NCBI RefSeq assembly: GCF_021018895.1
Contig: NC_079387.1
Location: 868,583 to 932,582 of the forward strand
DNA length: 64,000 bases
Direction: 5' to 3'
Source: Seriola aureovittata
Taxonomy: Eukaryota > Chordata > Actinopteri > Carangiformes > Carangidae
Position numbers and translations under genes: made by a program. Positions 11,845 to 24,638 of the stretch are shown here, in pieces. How positions within the stretch are numbered: the first letter of the stretch is position 1; each line of letters starts with the position of its first letter. The notes beneath the pieces were generated by a model. It saw only the letters and a list, made by a program, of their open reading frames with translations. It was not told the origin of the DNA and did not search any database.

Positions 11845-14800
11845 TTCCCGTGAGCTGAAGTTAAACGCAGTGACTTATATGAAATGCTCATATTTTTCTG
11901 GCATTAACAAGGTGCTGTCACACTGCTCACACACCTAGACTGTACTGCTTTAAGTGTGATCGAGCTGCATGATGTATAATTATAGATATAGCTCATGTAT
12001 TTTTCCAGCTTCTGTTTAAATATCCACATGTCAACAGGCTCATTAGAGAAGACATCACTTTATGGAATCACATAAATGCCTTAATTGTGCCATTTTATTA
12101 CATCGAACTTGGAAAATTGCTCTCTGTACAACAGCGATGTCGGTTTTAAAAAATCTAGGTTGAGTTCATGTGTCTGTGGCTTTTTTCAAAGGCCCGGAGG
12201 TTAAGTAACTCTAGCCTTCTATGTCTTCTTCGACTAAATTGAAGGCAGAGCTCAGAGGAGTGTGGATTAATTGCAAATAAAGAGGTTATTCTCCAAAGAA
12301 ATAGGCCACAATTCCCTCTTCATCTGCTCAAAGAGGAATCTGAAAAATAAATGATGTCTACAAAGACTGACATGCTGCAGGTCACAGGTGCCACATCATG
12401 GGTGCTGACGTTGACGCTAGTGTGTTGTGGTTCTACCATTTAGAGGCATGACCCAAACTCATTTCTTCAAATGTACAGAGATTTTTTTCAGAAGTGTCAA
12501 AAAAAAACTGCGCTTGAGGGAGAAAATCTCCAGACTGCAGTGACCAAACCTCAGCAAGTGCTGGGTTAAATGCCACAACCAACAAAAAAAAGTCATGTTA
12601 TCAAAGAAATCACCTCTTATCCTGTCAACCAAAGCAGATAAATTTGAGGTTTGACAAAGGAGGCATAAGAGGAACATTGCTTTAATGCGAGACGGGCATC
12701 AGTGTCTTGTTTATTCTAGGTGAAACCGCGAGCGAGGCCAAATTAATTGGCCAGTTCGTGGCTTTCGCCGTCACGCAGCACACATCGCATTGCCCAGTGA
12801 ATTTCTGAAATGGCTGTAAATGTCTGCATGGTGACACATCTCACTGCTGCAGCACGAACGCTCACAAAGAAGCTGTTAGGAGGAAATGGGTCAAGATCAA
12901 AGTTGCTCGTCTCCTAAGTTGTGAAGGGGATCAAAGAGACGAGGGGTGAAAAAAAATGGTTTCATTTTGCATTTACATTTCAGGCATTTAGCTGACACTC
13001 TCTGTCCAGATACCCTGTAAGCAACATGAGAATAAGCCTCTAGATCAGCTCCATTACAAGTGAATATTACATTAAAAGTAACTGGAAGTGGCAGGAGGAG
13101 AAATAAACACAAAAGCTGCAGAGAGTTAGAGGGGATTTTGTTTCACTGCATGAATTACAGGCAGATTAGAAGCCAATTGGAACAAAGAAACTTCCTTAAA
13201 ATGTAATCTTCAAGCAAACATCTGAGAATTTCATTACATTTAACATCACATAATTTCCCTTTCTCTCACTCACAGCGGTCACAACGGGCCTATGATGCAT
13301 TAAATTATCTAATGAAAACCACCTCACTGCAAACTTTACGGATTTTTGATGTCCAAGAAAATAATAGCAAATCAAGGGGGAAACAGGAAGTGTTTCAGTG
13401 GTTTTGTTTTTGTTTTGTGTCTGTTGTCAGACCAGGAGTGGGAGGGTCAACAGAGTTTCATTTTTGTAGCATAAAATGCCTTCAGCCAGTCTGGGTCACA
13501 GTTTATGGTTCGACCTCTTCATGCAACTACAGGGAAAATATGAGCTCATAATGAAATGTGCACAATAAAGACGCAATCTGTCATTTAAGCTAGCTTATCA
13601 CCAAAGCTTTTTGTCTGCCTGACGCCGACGCTTCAGCCAAAGCCGCAGAAAAATTGCTTTAATGACAAGATTTTGCTTCCCCAATAAGAAACAAATAAAA
13701 GAAAAAAAGCCAAGCAAAGACAAAAATCTTTTTGAACCCCACAATGGGAGTGGGTGTGAGTCGTGTCACTTCTATCTCAGCTTTTGATGATCTTTGGCGC
13801 CGCACTATTCTTCTTTTCTTCTCCTTCCTTTCAAGTTGTTTGGTCTGCTTTTCCCCAGCAATTCTACAGAAGTGTGCTGCAGTTAACACAAATTTTGCCC
13901 CAGCTGTAAATTATTCATTTCATCCGTGGCAGAGCTCTGTCCTCACAACTCTGAAATATACGTCATTTGATCACTGGCGTGGGCCCTCGTTCAGTTTAGC
14001 CGTGCCAGAGTGGAGATCCACCCTCCCCTAATTACCAACGTAATTGTTCAGGCATCTCCTTACCGCTGGAAAGGCAGAAGGCTCTCACGCTGAAACTCTG
14101 CAGCCAGAAATGAGTGCCATGTGGGGAGAGACTGTACCCGACCACAGCAGAGAATTTGAGGTGGCGCCTTGACGCCTGGAGCCCGCCGCTGTGCCCCCAG
14201 GCTGCCAGAACAACCACGATTCAAATGTTAGATTTTGTTAGATTTAAGAGAGCTCTGCCTCTGAGCCTCCCCTCCTCCTCTCCTCTCTGATCCTGGCACT
14301 GATTTATATCTAGGAAATGTTGATGACAACTTTCTGATGTATAACAGGATGAATAAATGCTGTGGGAACCAAATATTGTTTTGGTCTTCTTTTGTGGAGC
14401 TGCATATGGGGAGAGTGTTTTTGTGTCTCAGCAGGGACATCACTCTCTTTTCTTCTCTGTTCAGTTCGCCAATATTGGCCTTTTAATCTAAATCAAATAT
14501 TTGCCAGCGAACAGTGTTCACCGCTGATATGATGAAGGTGATTAAGTGATTCTGCTCAACTAACATCAGCAGCGTCAGTCTGTAAAATCTGCAGCGAATC
14601 CTGCCTCACCCTGATTTAAAGAGTTCCTGACCATAAAAGAAGTTCATTAGTCTCATAATGGTCTAGTTGCTGTTTTAGAGGATTTTCCACCCTGGAAATT
14701 GTTACTTTTTGGGAGGACGTTTGTGTGTTCTGGGGGAATTTTGCATGAAAATGAAAGTCAAAGACACTAAGCACTGGTACAAAAACATCACTCCAAAATC

Positions 14801-14964
14801 TGGCAGTGAAAGCATATATTACTTGCAGATTCAAATTAGCTTAAATAACCAGTGTTTTAATTTATTTCATGAGTTTGACATTGACTCATTTTCTATATTT
14901 TTTTTACTGTCAACAAATGCCATGAAAAGACCAAAACCTTTGTCTGATTCATCTTATTGCTCTG
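11845..14964. other. intergenic block, no gene recognised
   Basis: No exon-like coding seen. About 12,715-12,870 is CpG-containing, high-complexity sequence (with GGCCAAATTAATTGGCC at about 12,737-12,753) that could be conserved non-coding DNA. The last 250 bases before 14,965 appear to be part of an older repeat interrupted by the Harbinger element, because the flanks on the two sides rejoin cleanly. Confidence 0.5.
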
Positions 14965-15095
14965 GGCCCGTATTCACAAAGCATTTTATCTTACCACTAA
15001 GAGTACTCTGAAGTCACGCTTAAAGTTTTTAACTAAAAGTTTTCAACTCAAAGTTTTGTCCTAAGACCTATTCACAAAGCTGCTGAGACCAACTT

Positions 15096-15359
15096 TTAGT
15101 AACAAAAAGCTCCTAAGCCAAGAGGTGACATGCAACTGGAATATGATCCTTTCAAACAGCCGATCAGGTCACTCTCCATTAAGATCCATGAATCATGTGT
15201 AGATCCTGCACACTGTGCAACAATGTCTACAGCTGTACAGGCAGCATCAACACAACCTGTGTGTTGATGGTGTGATTTTGTTTTCCTGTTTACAAATACC
15301 TCCTCCTCCTTTGGTGATACAATAATTTTTACATGTGTTCCAGCTCTGGCATCGATCAC
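15096..15359 (-). pseudogene. PIF/Harbinger transposase fragment, DDE nuclease domain
   Basis: This 87-codon minus-strand frame carries hallmarks of the Harbinger-type (HARBI1-like, DDE_Tnp_4) nuclease. In order they are: an IDA-RA-GTHVKI stretch, where the family has an aspartate shortly before GTH; EVFVNRK, the conserved arginine-lysine motif; a divergent strand region ending in VDIVAQ; and GSTHDS, which contains the second catalytic aspartate. The third acidic residue region expected downstream is not recognisable, and the frame ends within a decayed tail. A small insertion separates the first aspartate from GTH. The fragment lies inside the 900-bp element and is read in the same direction as the other transposase remnant. 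It is non-functional. Confidence 0.8.
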
Positions 15360-15446
15360 ACTAGCAATTGCCCCTAAAGCTGCTTTATTTCTCTGTAGTT
15401 GTTGAACATCTAAAAAAAAAAAAATTGTATGAATTGTCCTATGATG

Positions 15447-15647
15447 TCAGAGCACATTTATTGTTTGGGGAATAGATTGATGTTTCTCTGTTGCCAAGTA
15501 ACGCAGTGTTGCCAAACCCTTCATTTCCGCACTGATCGGGTTGTTTCGGTTGGTAGGTTGTTCCCTCACAGACTCCACGACGATCATTATTCCCTTGTGA
15601 TTGAGTCGGTATCCTTTAAGTAATTCAGCATCGTGTAAGGTTTCCAA
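15447..15647 (-). pseudogene. PIF/Harbinger transposase fragment, N-terminal region
   Basis: This 66-codon minus-strand frame matches the N-terminal helical region of Harbinger transposases. It has a basic 'LLKGYRLNHKGI' segment followed by a short variable part and then a 'LATLRYLATEKHQ' segment, which corresponds to the family's conserved leucine-rich 'ALRFLATG'-like stretch. It precedes the nuclease fragment at 15096-15359 in the direction of reading. The roughly 70 residues that should link them are missing, and an A13 run at about 15,412-15,424 sits between them. I infer one ancestral transposase gene reduced by internal deletion. Confidence 0.65.
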
Positions 15648-15864
15648 AACACTGTGACATGGAATGTCAGCAGCCCTTTTACAATTCTTTGTGATTTGGT
15701 CTTAGTGAGCTAGGTGTCCTCTCTGCTACTTCTAACTTTAGTCAGTCAGCAAAATGAGGAGTCCAAAAGTTAGCACTGACATGCTCATTATTTTTTAGGA
15801 GTTTCTCCTAAATAAGCAAGTTAGGAGCTACTTTTAGCCTTAAGATGCTTCGTGAATACGGGCC

Positions 15865-16015
15865 CTGAGCCATAGAGTTCCATTGTTTCCAAAAGCAATA
15901 AAAAAAAACACATCAGTGAGCCACACTGTTGCACTGGCTGACATGTTTCTTCATAACACTAGTTTATTTTGACTCAATCCCACAAACACCATCCTGCTGC
16001 TGAAATACACATCAA
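15865..16015. repeat. right half of an older repeat split by the Harbinger insertion
   Basis: The sequence on this side (CTGAGCCATAGAGTTCC and onward) joins in register with the left flank (TTATTGCTCTG) once the Harbinger element is removed. The flank (about 14,700-14,964 plus this piece) resembles interspersed fish repeat sequence rather than unique DNA, but I cannot name the family. Confidence 0.35.
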
Positions 16016-16043
16016 GGCCTGTATTCACAAAGCATCTTAAGGT
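16016..16043 (+). mobile_element. orphan PIF/Harbinger-type terminal repeat
   Basis: GGCCTGTATTCACAAAGCATCTTAAGGT is nearly the same as the ends of the 900-bp element just upstream (GGCCCGTATTCAC...AGCATCTTAAGG). I found no opposing copy in the next 2 kb, so this is either a solo end or an element whose other end is lost or too diverged to see. Confidence 0.6.
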
Positions 16044-19000
16044 CCCCAACATGTGCATTACTTTCTCTTGTTTGAGTTATGTTTGCTAAAAGTAACTAAA
16101 CCAACTGTTTTTTTGTGAAAACTACAATACTATACTAAAACTATATATTTCTGAGCTGTTTCTCAAGGTTGATGCCCTCAGTAGAGCCAAAGACAGAGTA
16201 GAGAAGACAGAAAGTACTGAGGGACTGACTAACATATTATTTTGTGGACTGCTCAAATGAGGAAATAAAAGCATTAATTAGACTTAATTTCATAAAAGGA
16301 AGACAAGTTAAGGAATATGTGCATCTTGACACATCCAGACATCACAGGCAAAGTGATGGAACATCAACAAATAAGGATGAAATCAGGTCGAGGTAGCCTC
16401 ACATGGAGGAGGACACGGATGTCACCAGTTTCCTGAGTAGATTGAAGGAGGCTGAACTAAGTCAGCTGTGCCTTATGTTCAAAAACATCCACAAACATAT
16501 GATAGCACAGCATAGAGACACTTTGAGGAGAAATGTAAAAGAAACAACTTCTTGCAAAAAGATTGGTTTTGTCACCTAAACTCTCTGTTGTCTTTCTTTT
16601 TCTCTCCTTATCTCTCTCTTCCTTAGACTATTACTTTCGTGCTGTTCTTTCAGTATCTAAATGCAGTGTTTTGACTTTCCAGTTTCAACACCCATTCCTT
16701 GCCAGCTGTTTCTGTACATCGGACACACTTAATTGCAGCTGCCAACATTCAGAAATCATTCCAAACGCTGCTTTGTATAAAATCCAGCCCCAAAACTGTG
16801 AGTCAAAATGTCCATTCTTCCACCTAAGCTTATCTGCAGCATAAGCCCACATCCCCCGCTGTTTGATACCGTGATTTGAAGGAGAAGAATTTTCATTTTC
16901 ACTTAGGAAAAGATTTGTCTTAGGGCAAATGTGGTGTGGTGCCAAAATGAAGATGAGGGAGGAATCATGAGTTAGGAGGCACATATCTCTGGGCCGAGAT
17001 CAGGAGCACACTAAATATAGGCCACATCCAGTTGAATTTATTGCAATATAATGAGAAAAGGATGTTCCTCTAAAGTGGATGTGAGGCGTTCATTCATTAT
17101 GAGGAAGTTTAGTGTCCTCTCACTTTTCTCATGTGAAAGTTGGAGTAACTGCCCTACCAGAGCGCTAAAAGAGCTCCTTTTCTCATCCTGAAAGCACCCT
17201 TATGTGTTCAGGATTTCAAATTTCATTCCTGCATGGAGAAAATACAGAAGGTGTTGCCCCCCCCCCCCCCCCCCCCCAAAAAAAAAGAAAAAAAAAAAGG
17301 CCTTTTCTTATTCAGTCCTAACAGAGGAAGATGGTACTTAATGATATAGATTTTTCAAACTGGCCGTCTCGTTTTCCCTCATCGATTTCAGCATGCACCT
17401 TTTCTCCAGATTTACCCCCGCCTATTTTCCTAGATGCCTGTTCGAATAATAGAGAAACATTGTGATGTGTATGTGGGGGTTAAAAGGAAAATCCAATTGC
17501 TGAACACATAAAGGCGTGAGTGACACATCTGACAGGAGCCATCCGATGTTATCTATCCACTCCACCATCCACTCCCGTCCCCTCCTCTCCTGCTGGTGTC
17601 ATTAGGCGACAAGATTTCCCAAACATGTCCAGAATTATTTCACACTGCATCTTTTGCAACTGTGTTCCCTCCCCCATGCCCCCCCCCCCCACCGAAACTC
17701 CACTCTTCTTCACAGTATGGCATGCAACATTAACCATTAACATGTCACTTTGTGGACGATGCTCTGTCTCTAAGAAGGGGAGTGAATAACCTTTAAGGAC
17801 CAGGCAATGACTCCGATAATGAACTCTGCTTTCTTAGCGAGGCTGTCAAGGCTGTCAACAGTTTTTACAATCTGTTGCTCAAAGGAGGAAGGCGAAAAAG
17901 GAGGAGGGAAAAAAAAAGTGTCCTTCAAAACCGAGAGGTGTAAGGTGGATCGTGCACCTCGACACTGGATTAATTCAATTTGGACATATTCGAGCAGAAA
18001 ATGAACGATGAAATTGAATTATTAGTAGATTGATACATTGATGGAGAAGGCGATGTTGCAGCATTTTGTTGCAAATTGGGATGAAAAGTGTCACAACAGA
18101 CTCAGCCAGTGGAAATGATGTGACACTTGGGTTTGCTGATGATGCAGAGATGGATAGAACCTCAAAAACCACAGATGTGAAAATTGTGGGGTGATGGTAT
18201 CGTTGTTTAAAAAAAAAAAAGTTGTAGCTGGTGTTGCTGTATGCAACTACAGTCTCAGTAATCAGAAAAAGTGATACTGTGTTCTGCATATTTAATCTAT
18301 AATGCACCACCTGGCAAAATATCTAATGCAGTATAAAAAAAAAAAAAGTTATTAATACATTTTTAATCTTTCATGTCAGTTCTGTGTTCAAAAGAATGAA
18401 ATACTTCCTGAATTATCCATTTCAAACACAAGACCAACAAATGTGAATTTCAGGATCATTATATTGAAGAATAGATCATTTTTCATGAGTTCAAAATTTT
18501 GAAGAGTAGCTACACTGATTAGAGATCTAAGTTAAATGTTACAGCCATATGTCCTCAGGACCTGCTTCAGACGCGTCAATGAAATGCTGCTGAAACAACA
18601 GTAATATGAAACTTAGACTTATTCACCTTTCAACCAAATTTATCCTTGTTCGTCTGCAAATCACCTGGAAACCATTCATTCATTTTACTGCATTTCACAA
18701 TCAACAGAGATGCATAAATAAAAAGCTTCTTAATCTGACCTTAATGTTTACAAATCATGTTTTTCACAAACTAAATATAAAATAAATAAAATAAATAAAC
18801 CAAATATTTGTTTTGTTCAATTCTCTTGTTTGTTTGCAGCCAAATTTAGTCCAGACTTAAAGTGACACAGGGGAAATGACTTAATGTGCTTCAAGACAAC
18901 GCTTCTGTTAATGTTAAGAACAAACTAAATCTGATCTATGAAGCAGGCTTTAAAGATCAAATCTAAGTTCATATTTCTTCTTTTCCTCAGTGAATAATGT

Positions 19001-19428
19001 CACTTCATATCAGCGATTGTTCATTCCTTGTTGTGAGTCTTTATGTTTAACTGTCACATTGTGGGGAAACTTCTGTGTGGTCCACATTCAGATTAAACTA
19101 CATTCCTGAAAAATTGGGTGCAAGGAGCCGAGATCCATTTTCATTTCGACACTGTTTACAACCCCCTGACACGTCACCCCCACCGAGTGCTGCTCAAAGC
19201 GTAAAAGTCCTCGCGTCCTCGCTCACTTGAAGACCTGCTCTTCAGAGGAGCACATTCAGTAGGAGTGTGCCAGGGAAATATTTGCTTTGAATCATCAGAG
19301 GACATGATTTCATTTAAAGAGCTCTTTGATGGAGGGGCGCACTTCTTCCTCGCCTGTGATGTGGCTCAGCTGAGAGCAAAATCATTCAGAGCGCTGAAGG
19401 AGTGATACCGGTGTTTTTGTGTGAGTGG

Positions 19429-19429
<1 letters not shown>
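16044..19429. other. intergenic block, no gene recognised
   Basis: The first 500 bases after the orphan terminal repeat may be the decayed interior of that element, but no transposase motif is readable. A C21 then A-rich tract at 17,257-17,298 is annotated separately. Frames near 16,563-16,844 and 17,975-18,310 have no recognisable domain. Confidence 0.5.
17257..17298 (+). repeat. C21 homopolymer followed by A-rich tract
   Basis: Twenty-one C are followed by A9, G and A11. The C run is a potential G-quadruplex former on the minus strand and a likely sequencing and assembly weak point. The exact length should not be trusted. Confidence 0.9.

Positions 19430-19472
<43 letters not shown>
19430..19472 (+). 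repeat. (GT)n microsatellite
   Basis: A pure GT run of about twenty units, bordered by GCG on both sides. The CA-rich reverse complement generates a spurious minus-strand threonine/histidine frame. Confidence 0.95.
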
Positions 19473-19474
<2 letters not shown>

Positions 19475-22400
19475 AGTCTCACACTGGTTAGTGTGTGTGA
19501 AATAAAGAGAGAGACAGAGAGGGGATGCTAACTCATTGGAGATGTTTGTGGGAATGTGTGCATGCTCGTGCATTTGTGTTAGCTTTTATTAGCATGCATT
19601 TATACAGTATGTACATGTATTTCTTTTTATGTGCATGTGAGTTGCATTTGCACGTGCATTTCTGTGCATTTGTTCTTGAAGATGCTGAATCCCTTTTGGA
19701 TGTGGTTCCAAGTTGGGAAAACACCTCAATTCATTTGCTTCTTATCTACTCTCTCTCTTTTTTGGGGAAAGAGTTGGGTTAGTCAGCTTGCTTGATGTTA
19801 AGGTCAACATGACACGTTATTTATGTTTTGTGCACGTCAGTTTCTCTGGAAGCTAAGGTTACCAATAACACATAGGTTCACATCTACTTTCAGAGAACAT
19901 AACTCCATCTTGAATCAGTCAAAACTATGGAAAATAAATCTAATCACATCCTGACATATTTGCCCCTAACGGTCATGGGCTCAACTGCATTCTGCAAACG
20001 TGCAGAAGAAATCATCGAGGTCTGTTTACAGGTGTTGGGGAGTACTACTGTATATATGGAAAAAGTTGCGTAAAGCCTTTTTCGCCTAAATCTCCGAACT
20101 GTTGGTCATCAAGCTGGGTTGTGGGTAATGTAGTGTACTGTGTGAGGTTTTGACAAGAAGAATGTGTGGAACAGAAAAAGTCCAACAATATTAAAAGAGT
20201 CCAATTCTAGCACGGTGGAGTCTTCTTTTAAAGACGTCATGAAAGAGCCTCTAAAGTAAACTCTAAAGCTAAACCTAAATAGATTGGATAAGGGATTCAA
20301 AAGGATTTGGATTTCAGATTTAGAAAACTCGATCAAACTGAAACCTGAACTGCAGAACTGTAAATGTATTTGCAGGCTTATGTACCTGTATCAGTCAGAT
20401 TTATTTTTTGTGAACTAGACATTGTGTTTCCATGTACTCCACATGCTTTCATGTGTCTGCGTATGAGGTTTGTGTTTGTCTCTTGTGCCTTTCGATGGAT
20501 TTTCAATGGCACACCCCGGCTGTTAGCAGAGTCGACAGCCCACTGATCTCCCATCAAACCGAGTAGCGCTGCAGGTACGGCGTGTAAAGGCTTTGCTTTG
20601 AGACTACCTGTCATCACACATCAGGAGATTATGGCGCTTTGCTCTCTCACTCTCTCTCTCTGTACTGAACACACAGCAGCTACTACACCATCTGTGAAAC
20701 GTTACATCAATGAGGTACATATCTCAACACGGAGCCAGAGATAATCTTTGGCATTTCAAACACAGAGGCACAATCGCGTCATCGTGCAGCAGGCCTCTCC
20801 GCTGAGTCGGCCGCCGTGTACTTGAACGCTCAGATAATGCCAGATGCCGATGCCATATGGGAAGCTAAATTTATCATCTGTTTTTTAGGAGTAGCGACAT
20901 CTTCGTTTTCAATTTTAGATTGTACTGTCAAACCATCAATTTAGCCCCCTGACATATGAGAAGATAAAGGTGGTGATTATGTTTATCGAATCTCAAATTA
21001 AAAGGGGAATAACATACTGTGAATGTGAGTGATTTGTGAAATGTGTTACTTTGACTTGAGTTTAAAACTTTTTGAGTCAAAATGAATTACTGTTCTCTTC
21101 ACCGTATTTTGCATTTTCTCTGTAATCCCTGCACTGCATTTCTCACATCTATGACTGAAGGCAAAACTGGAAGTATAAAGCCATTACTGTAACCAGTGTG
21201 TTAATATATTAAGACCAAGAATAGAATAAAACATAAATGATCATTCCTGCAATAATCCTCAGTGACCCGTGAGGGCAGCGCGTCTTCCCCCGTGGGCCAG
21301 TCTTAATGCGCTCTGGTGTCTCTCTGCTCGGTGCACCGAGGTGACGTCTGCAACTACATAAATCTGATTTAGAGGGTTTGCACACTGAATTAGCAAATAC
21401 ATGAGCACAGCATCACCTCGCATCAGGATGAGGAGGATGAGGAGGAAGGTGGTTACTACCAGAAACAATCAAGGAAAGTGGTTGCACAAAAAAAATGTCT
21501 TTAGGATTCGTAGAAAACAAAAACAAATTGTGGGAATTTGGATGAGAAGATTAGACATAGAGGCCACAGTATATTGTCACAGATCCATGAGGATTGAGGA
21601 AGTTATGTGAGATATAAGACATAAGATACAATCATACAGGCTCAGTCTGATTCCTTCCATTCAAAACCTTCTACTACAGCATCCAGTTACCCTGTAAGCA
21701 CTGATTTGGTGATTTGCAGTTGCAAAAGATGGTTGAAAAGGAATGTTTTTTTAGACATCTAGGTTACAGACAACTGGCATTTCAGCAGCATCTTAATGCC
21801 TATATTTAAACAGGTGGTTTCACTTTGAAACATACTAAGTGAAAGACTGTTAAAACAATGGTTTTGTGTCATCTACAAGGCTAAAAAAGATTCACTTTTC
21901 AATCAGATTTATCCCAGTATCCCTCACGTCTATCATTCATCTGCAAATCAAAGAGTTTGGGGCTTATTAGGAGAGGAAGAAGGAAGAAATTGCATGTGAG
22001 GAGACGTAGGAAACAAATAAAAAAGTTCAGATTAAAAAAAAAAGGTATTGTTTGACACAGGATTTGCTTTATCAGGAGCTGCTTTATCACCTTGGCAATG
22101 TACGGTCATTTTGCCTCATTAATCTCAGAAATTAGAGCCTGTCGAGCTCTGTTGAAAGTGACATCTTCAGATTACTTATTTTGTCTGACTAACAGCCTAA
22201 AACCCATATCAGGGTTGAATCTGATGCATGATGAAATAAAGAAAAGCAGCAAATTGTCACATTTGAGACACTGGAACCGCATGATTGACACTTTGCTGGA
22301 TAAATTACTGAAACAGTTAATTGATTATCAAAGTTGCTGTTGATTCTTTTCCTGCTGATTGACATATCAGCAATCATTCAGGATTGCAGGTGTTGTTAAA

Positions 22401-24587
22401 AAACCTCTCAATTTAATAAAAGCAAAAGATAGAAAAAGAAAAAATCAGCTAAGCAGCTGAATTTGGCAAAATGTCATTAAGACAATGGTTTGCTTCATGT
22501 TACTCTCCATATCAAAACAGCACTTGAACCTGACATCACTGCAACAAATCATCACAGGAGCTGTTATATGACAACTCACCAACATAACGACACGACTCTA
22601 AATGATGACGCTGATGAATTTCTACAACCTCTCAGCTGTTTTCTGCTTGTTGCAGGCAGAATTGATGTTATTGCTCAAATGTGGCTGCACTCCTCCTGCT
22701 CTTTTAATCATCTTGTCCACTTACTGCATGTGTTCAGCTTTGTTGTGAATATCTGGTTGCCATGTATGTGTTTTAACACGATTTCACCCTTATGGGACGA
22801 TGCAGACTTGAACTAAATTAAACACGACTGGGTGCCAGGAACAGCACTGAGTTAGGCAACATGGAGAACATGTAAAAAGGCCAGACGGGTTTTTATTTGG
22901 AGATGGTGACTGGGTCAGACAATTGGTGCTAGTTGGAGAAGTGAGCAAATGTGAAATGAGATTATTTTGCATAATGGCAGCAGTGGTCGAAGTGGCTGAA
23001 AGTTGTAGAGACAGGCTTGTGACATGAAAGGTCAGCGGCTTGAAATGAAATGCCTGCTGAGAAAATCTGACAAAGCTCTCCTCTTTCTCAAACTTTACTG
23101 TTGGTGTGCCCTGGGAGCGAGGCGGTTTGCACAACTGGAGCTGCTCAGTCACACAAAGGCTGCGGTGAGCAGGTCACTGGCAAAAATATGTAAACATGGT
23201 ATGAATGTGAAAAAAGGGTGTTGTTGTATAAGAGTCTGTATTCTCAGGAAAAAAAACATCCATGGATAGAAAAGTGTGAAAATAGGAATGAGTCACCCTG
23301 GTAAGAAAAAATACACCAGATGTAACATCTCACCAAACACATGACGGCACTAACATTAAGAAACAAAACATGACAATGTAGGGTGATGTTCACACCAAAT
23401 GGCATATGTAAATCCTCTCAGGCAAAAATCTTCTGTGATTTGCTAAATCAAGCAAATGCAGATATAAGACGAAAAAAAGGGACTGCTTAAAATGCTTGTA
23501 CTTCAATTTCTTAAATCATATTTAATCTTTTACCAACTGAAAATGTTAAGTTAATACACTGATTATTTAGGAATATAAAGGTGGTCCACATCCATAAATA
23601 ATTATTGTTGATTTGGAGATATAAAAAGTCAGCCTCTACCCTGCAGTGATGAGTCAGTCAACTCCAGGTGTGATTTTAATTATGCACTAACCTTTCTTAC
23701 CTTTTATGAAGATGAGCTGTCATCAAGTCTAACTTAATGTTGCAAATTAAAAACTGTGACTAATATTTATAGTTTTACTGACGTAAGAGCTGATGAAAAT
23801 AGATATCTGAAAGTAAAACTCTCACAGCTGAAATTATACTTTGTGACTGCAGAGCTATAAAGGTTTGCATGATCTCAGGCCATGTCTGTGAGGGAGCAAC
23901 TGCAAGCCAAAATTTATGAGTGCATGTGTAAACACGTCTGTTTATATAAACACAAATGTATGGATTTGTGTCTCTTTGGGAAAATACTTTAACAGAAAGT
24001 AGGAGAGAAAGGCTGACATTCTCTTCAGGAATGGAAGCAAAGGGTGGATGGGAAATGAATTATTCTTTTTTAAAAACAGCTTGCACTTACAACCACAATG
24101 ATATGAGAAAAAATGTGACCCATCATTTCCAGTATGGACTCATTTCCATCATAATTATGGATTGGTATCAGAATTGACCTAATATTGTTTTTAAAGTCTA
24201 AACATGGCAACTTTAAGTTTTTTCTACATTAAGGTCATTTTAAATGACTTAGAATATGTGCAGTTTGTTTTCATATGTGTTACATGATGTGTTTTATATG
24301 TCACATAGATATCATAAAATGCAGAACAAACTGCAGTTAAGATTGCATAAGATCAACTCACTATCCTGACCATTGTGTGGTGTTTTTGTGTTTAAACACT
24401 GGGCCAAAGTGTAGCAGTGCAGCGCAGACAGGCATGTTGCTGTAGTTGATTCAGTGTTGGGTTGGTTAACATTGGCTATTTTTAGCCTGACATCTGAAGT
24501 ATCCATGGAGTCTAAATGTGGGAAAAGCCTGTCCTCCTTCCTCCTTGGGTGTCTGATGTTTCCCAGCAAGCCCTGCTGCAGCCCTCT

Positions 24588-24589
<2 letters not shown>
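19473..24589. other. intergenic block, no gene recognised
   Basis: No supported gene. About 21,250-21,370 is a CpG-containing, higher-GC segment with regulatory-like complexity. Two weakly similar segments (about 18,595-18,675 in the previous block and 21,880-21,955 here) suggest an ancient shared repeat. The 120-codon minus frame at 22,790-23,152 has no recognisable domain. Confidence 0.5.

Positions 24590-24638
<49 letters not shown>

Larger units (their letters stand above)
14965..15864 (-). mobile_element. PIF/Harbinger DNA transposon, internally deleted (900 bp)
   Basis: Inverted ends are visible. The left end reads GGCCCGTATTCACAAAGCAT, and the right end is its reverse complement with about two differences in the first twenty positions. 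The three-base target CTG is duplicated at 14962-14964 and 15865-15867. Removing the element plus one CTG restores a continuous flank. Three-base target duplications and an inverted end are typical of PIF/Harbinger, and the interior holds two transposase remnants on the minus strand. At 900 bp the copy is too short for the full transposase and companion Myb-like gene, so it cannot move on its own. Confidence 0.85.

Noticed and set aside
20041..20135. Phrase ending GGTTGTGGGTAATGTAG, similar to ZNF143-type motifs and to a fish repeat phrase
   Set aside because: The match to the factor motif is incomplete, and I cannot confirm the repeat family.
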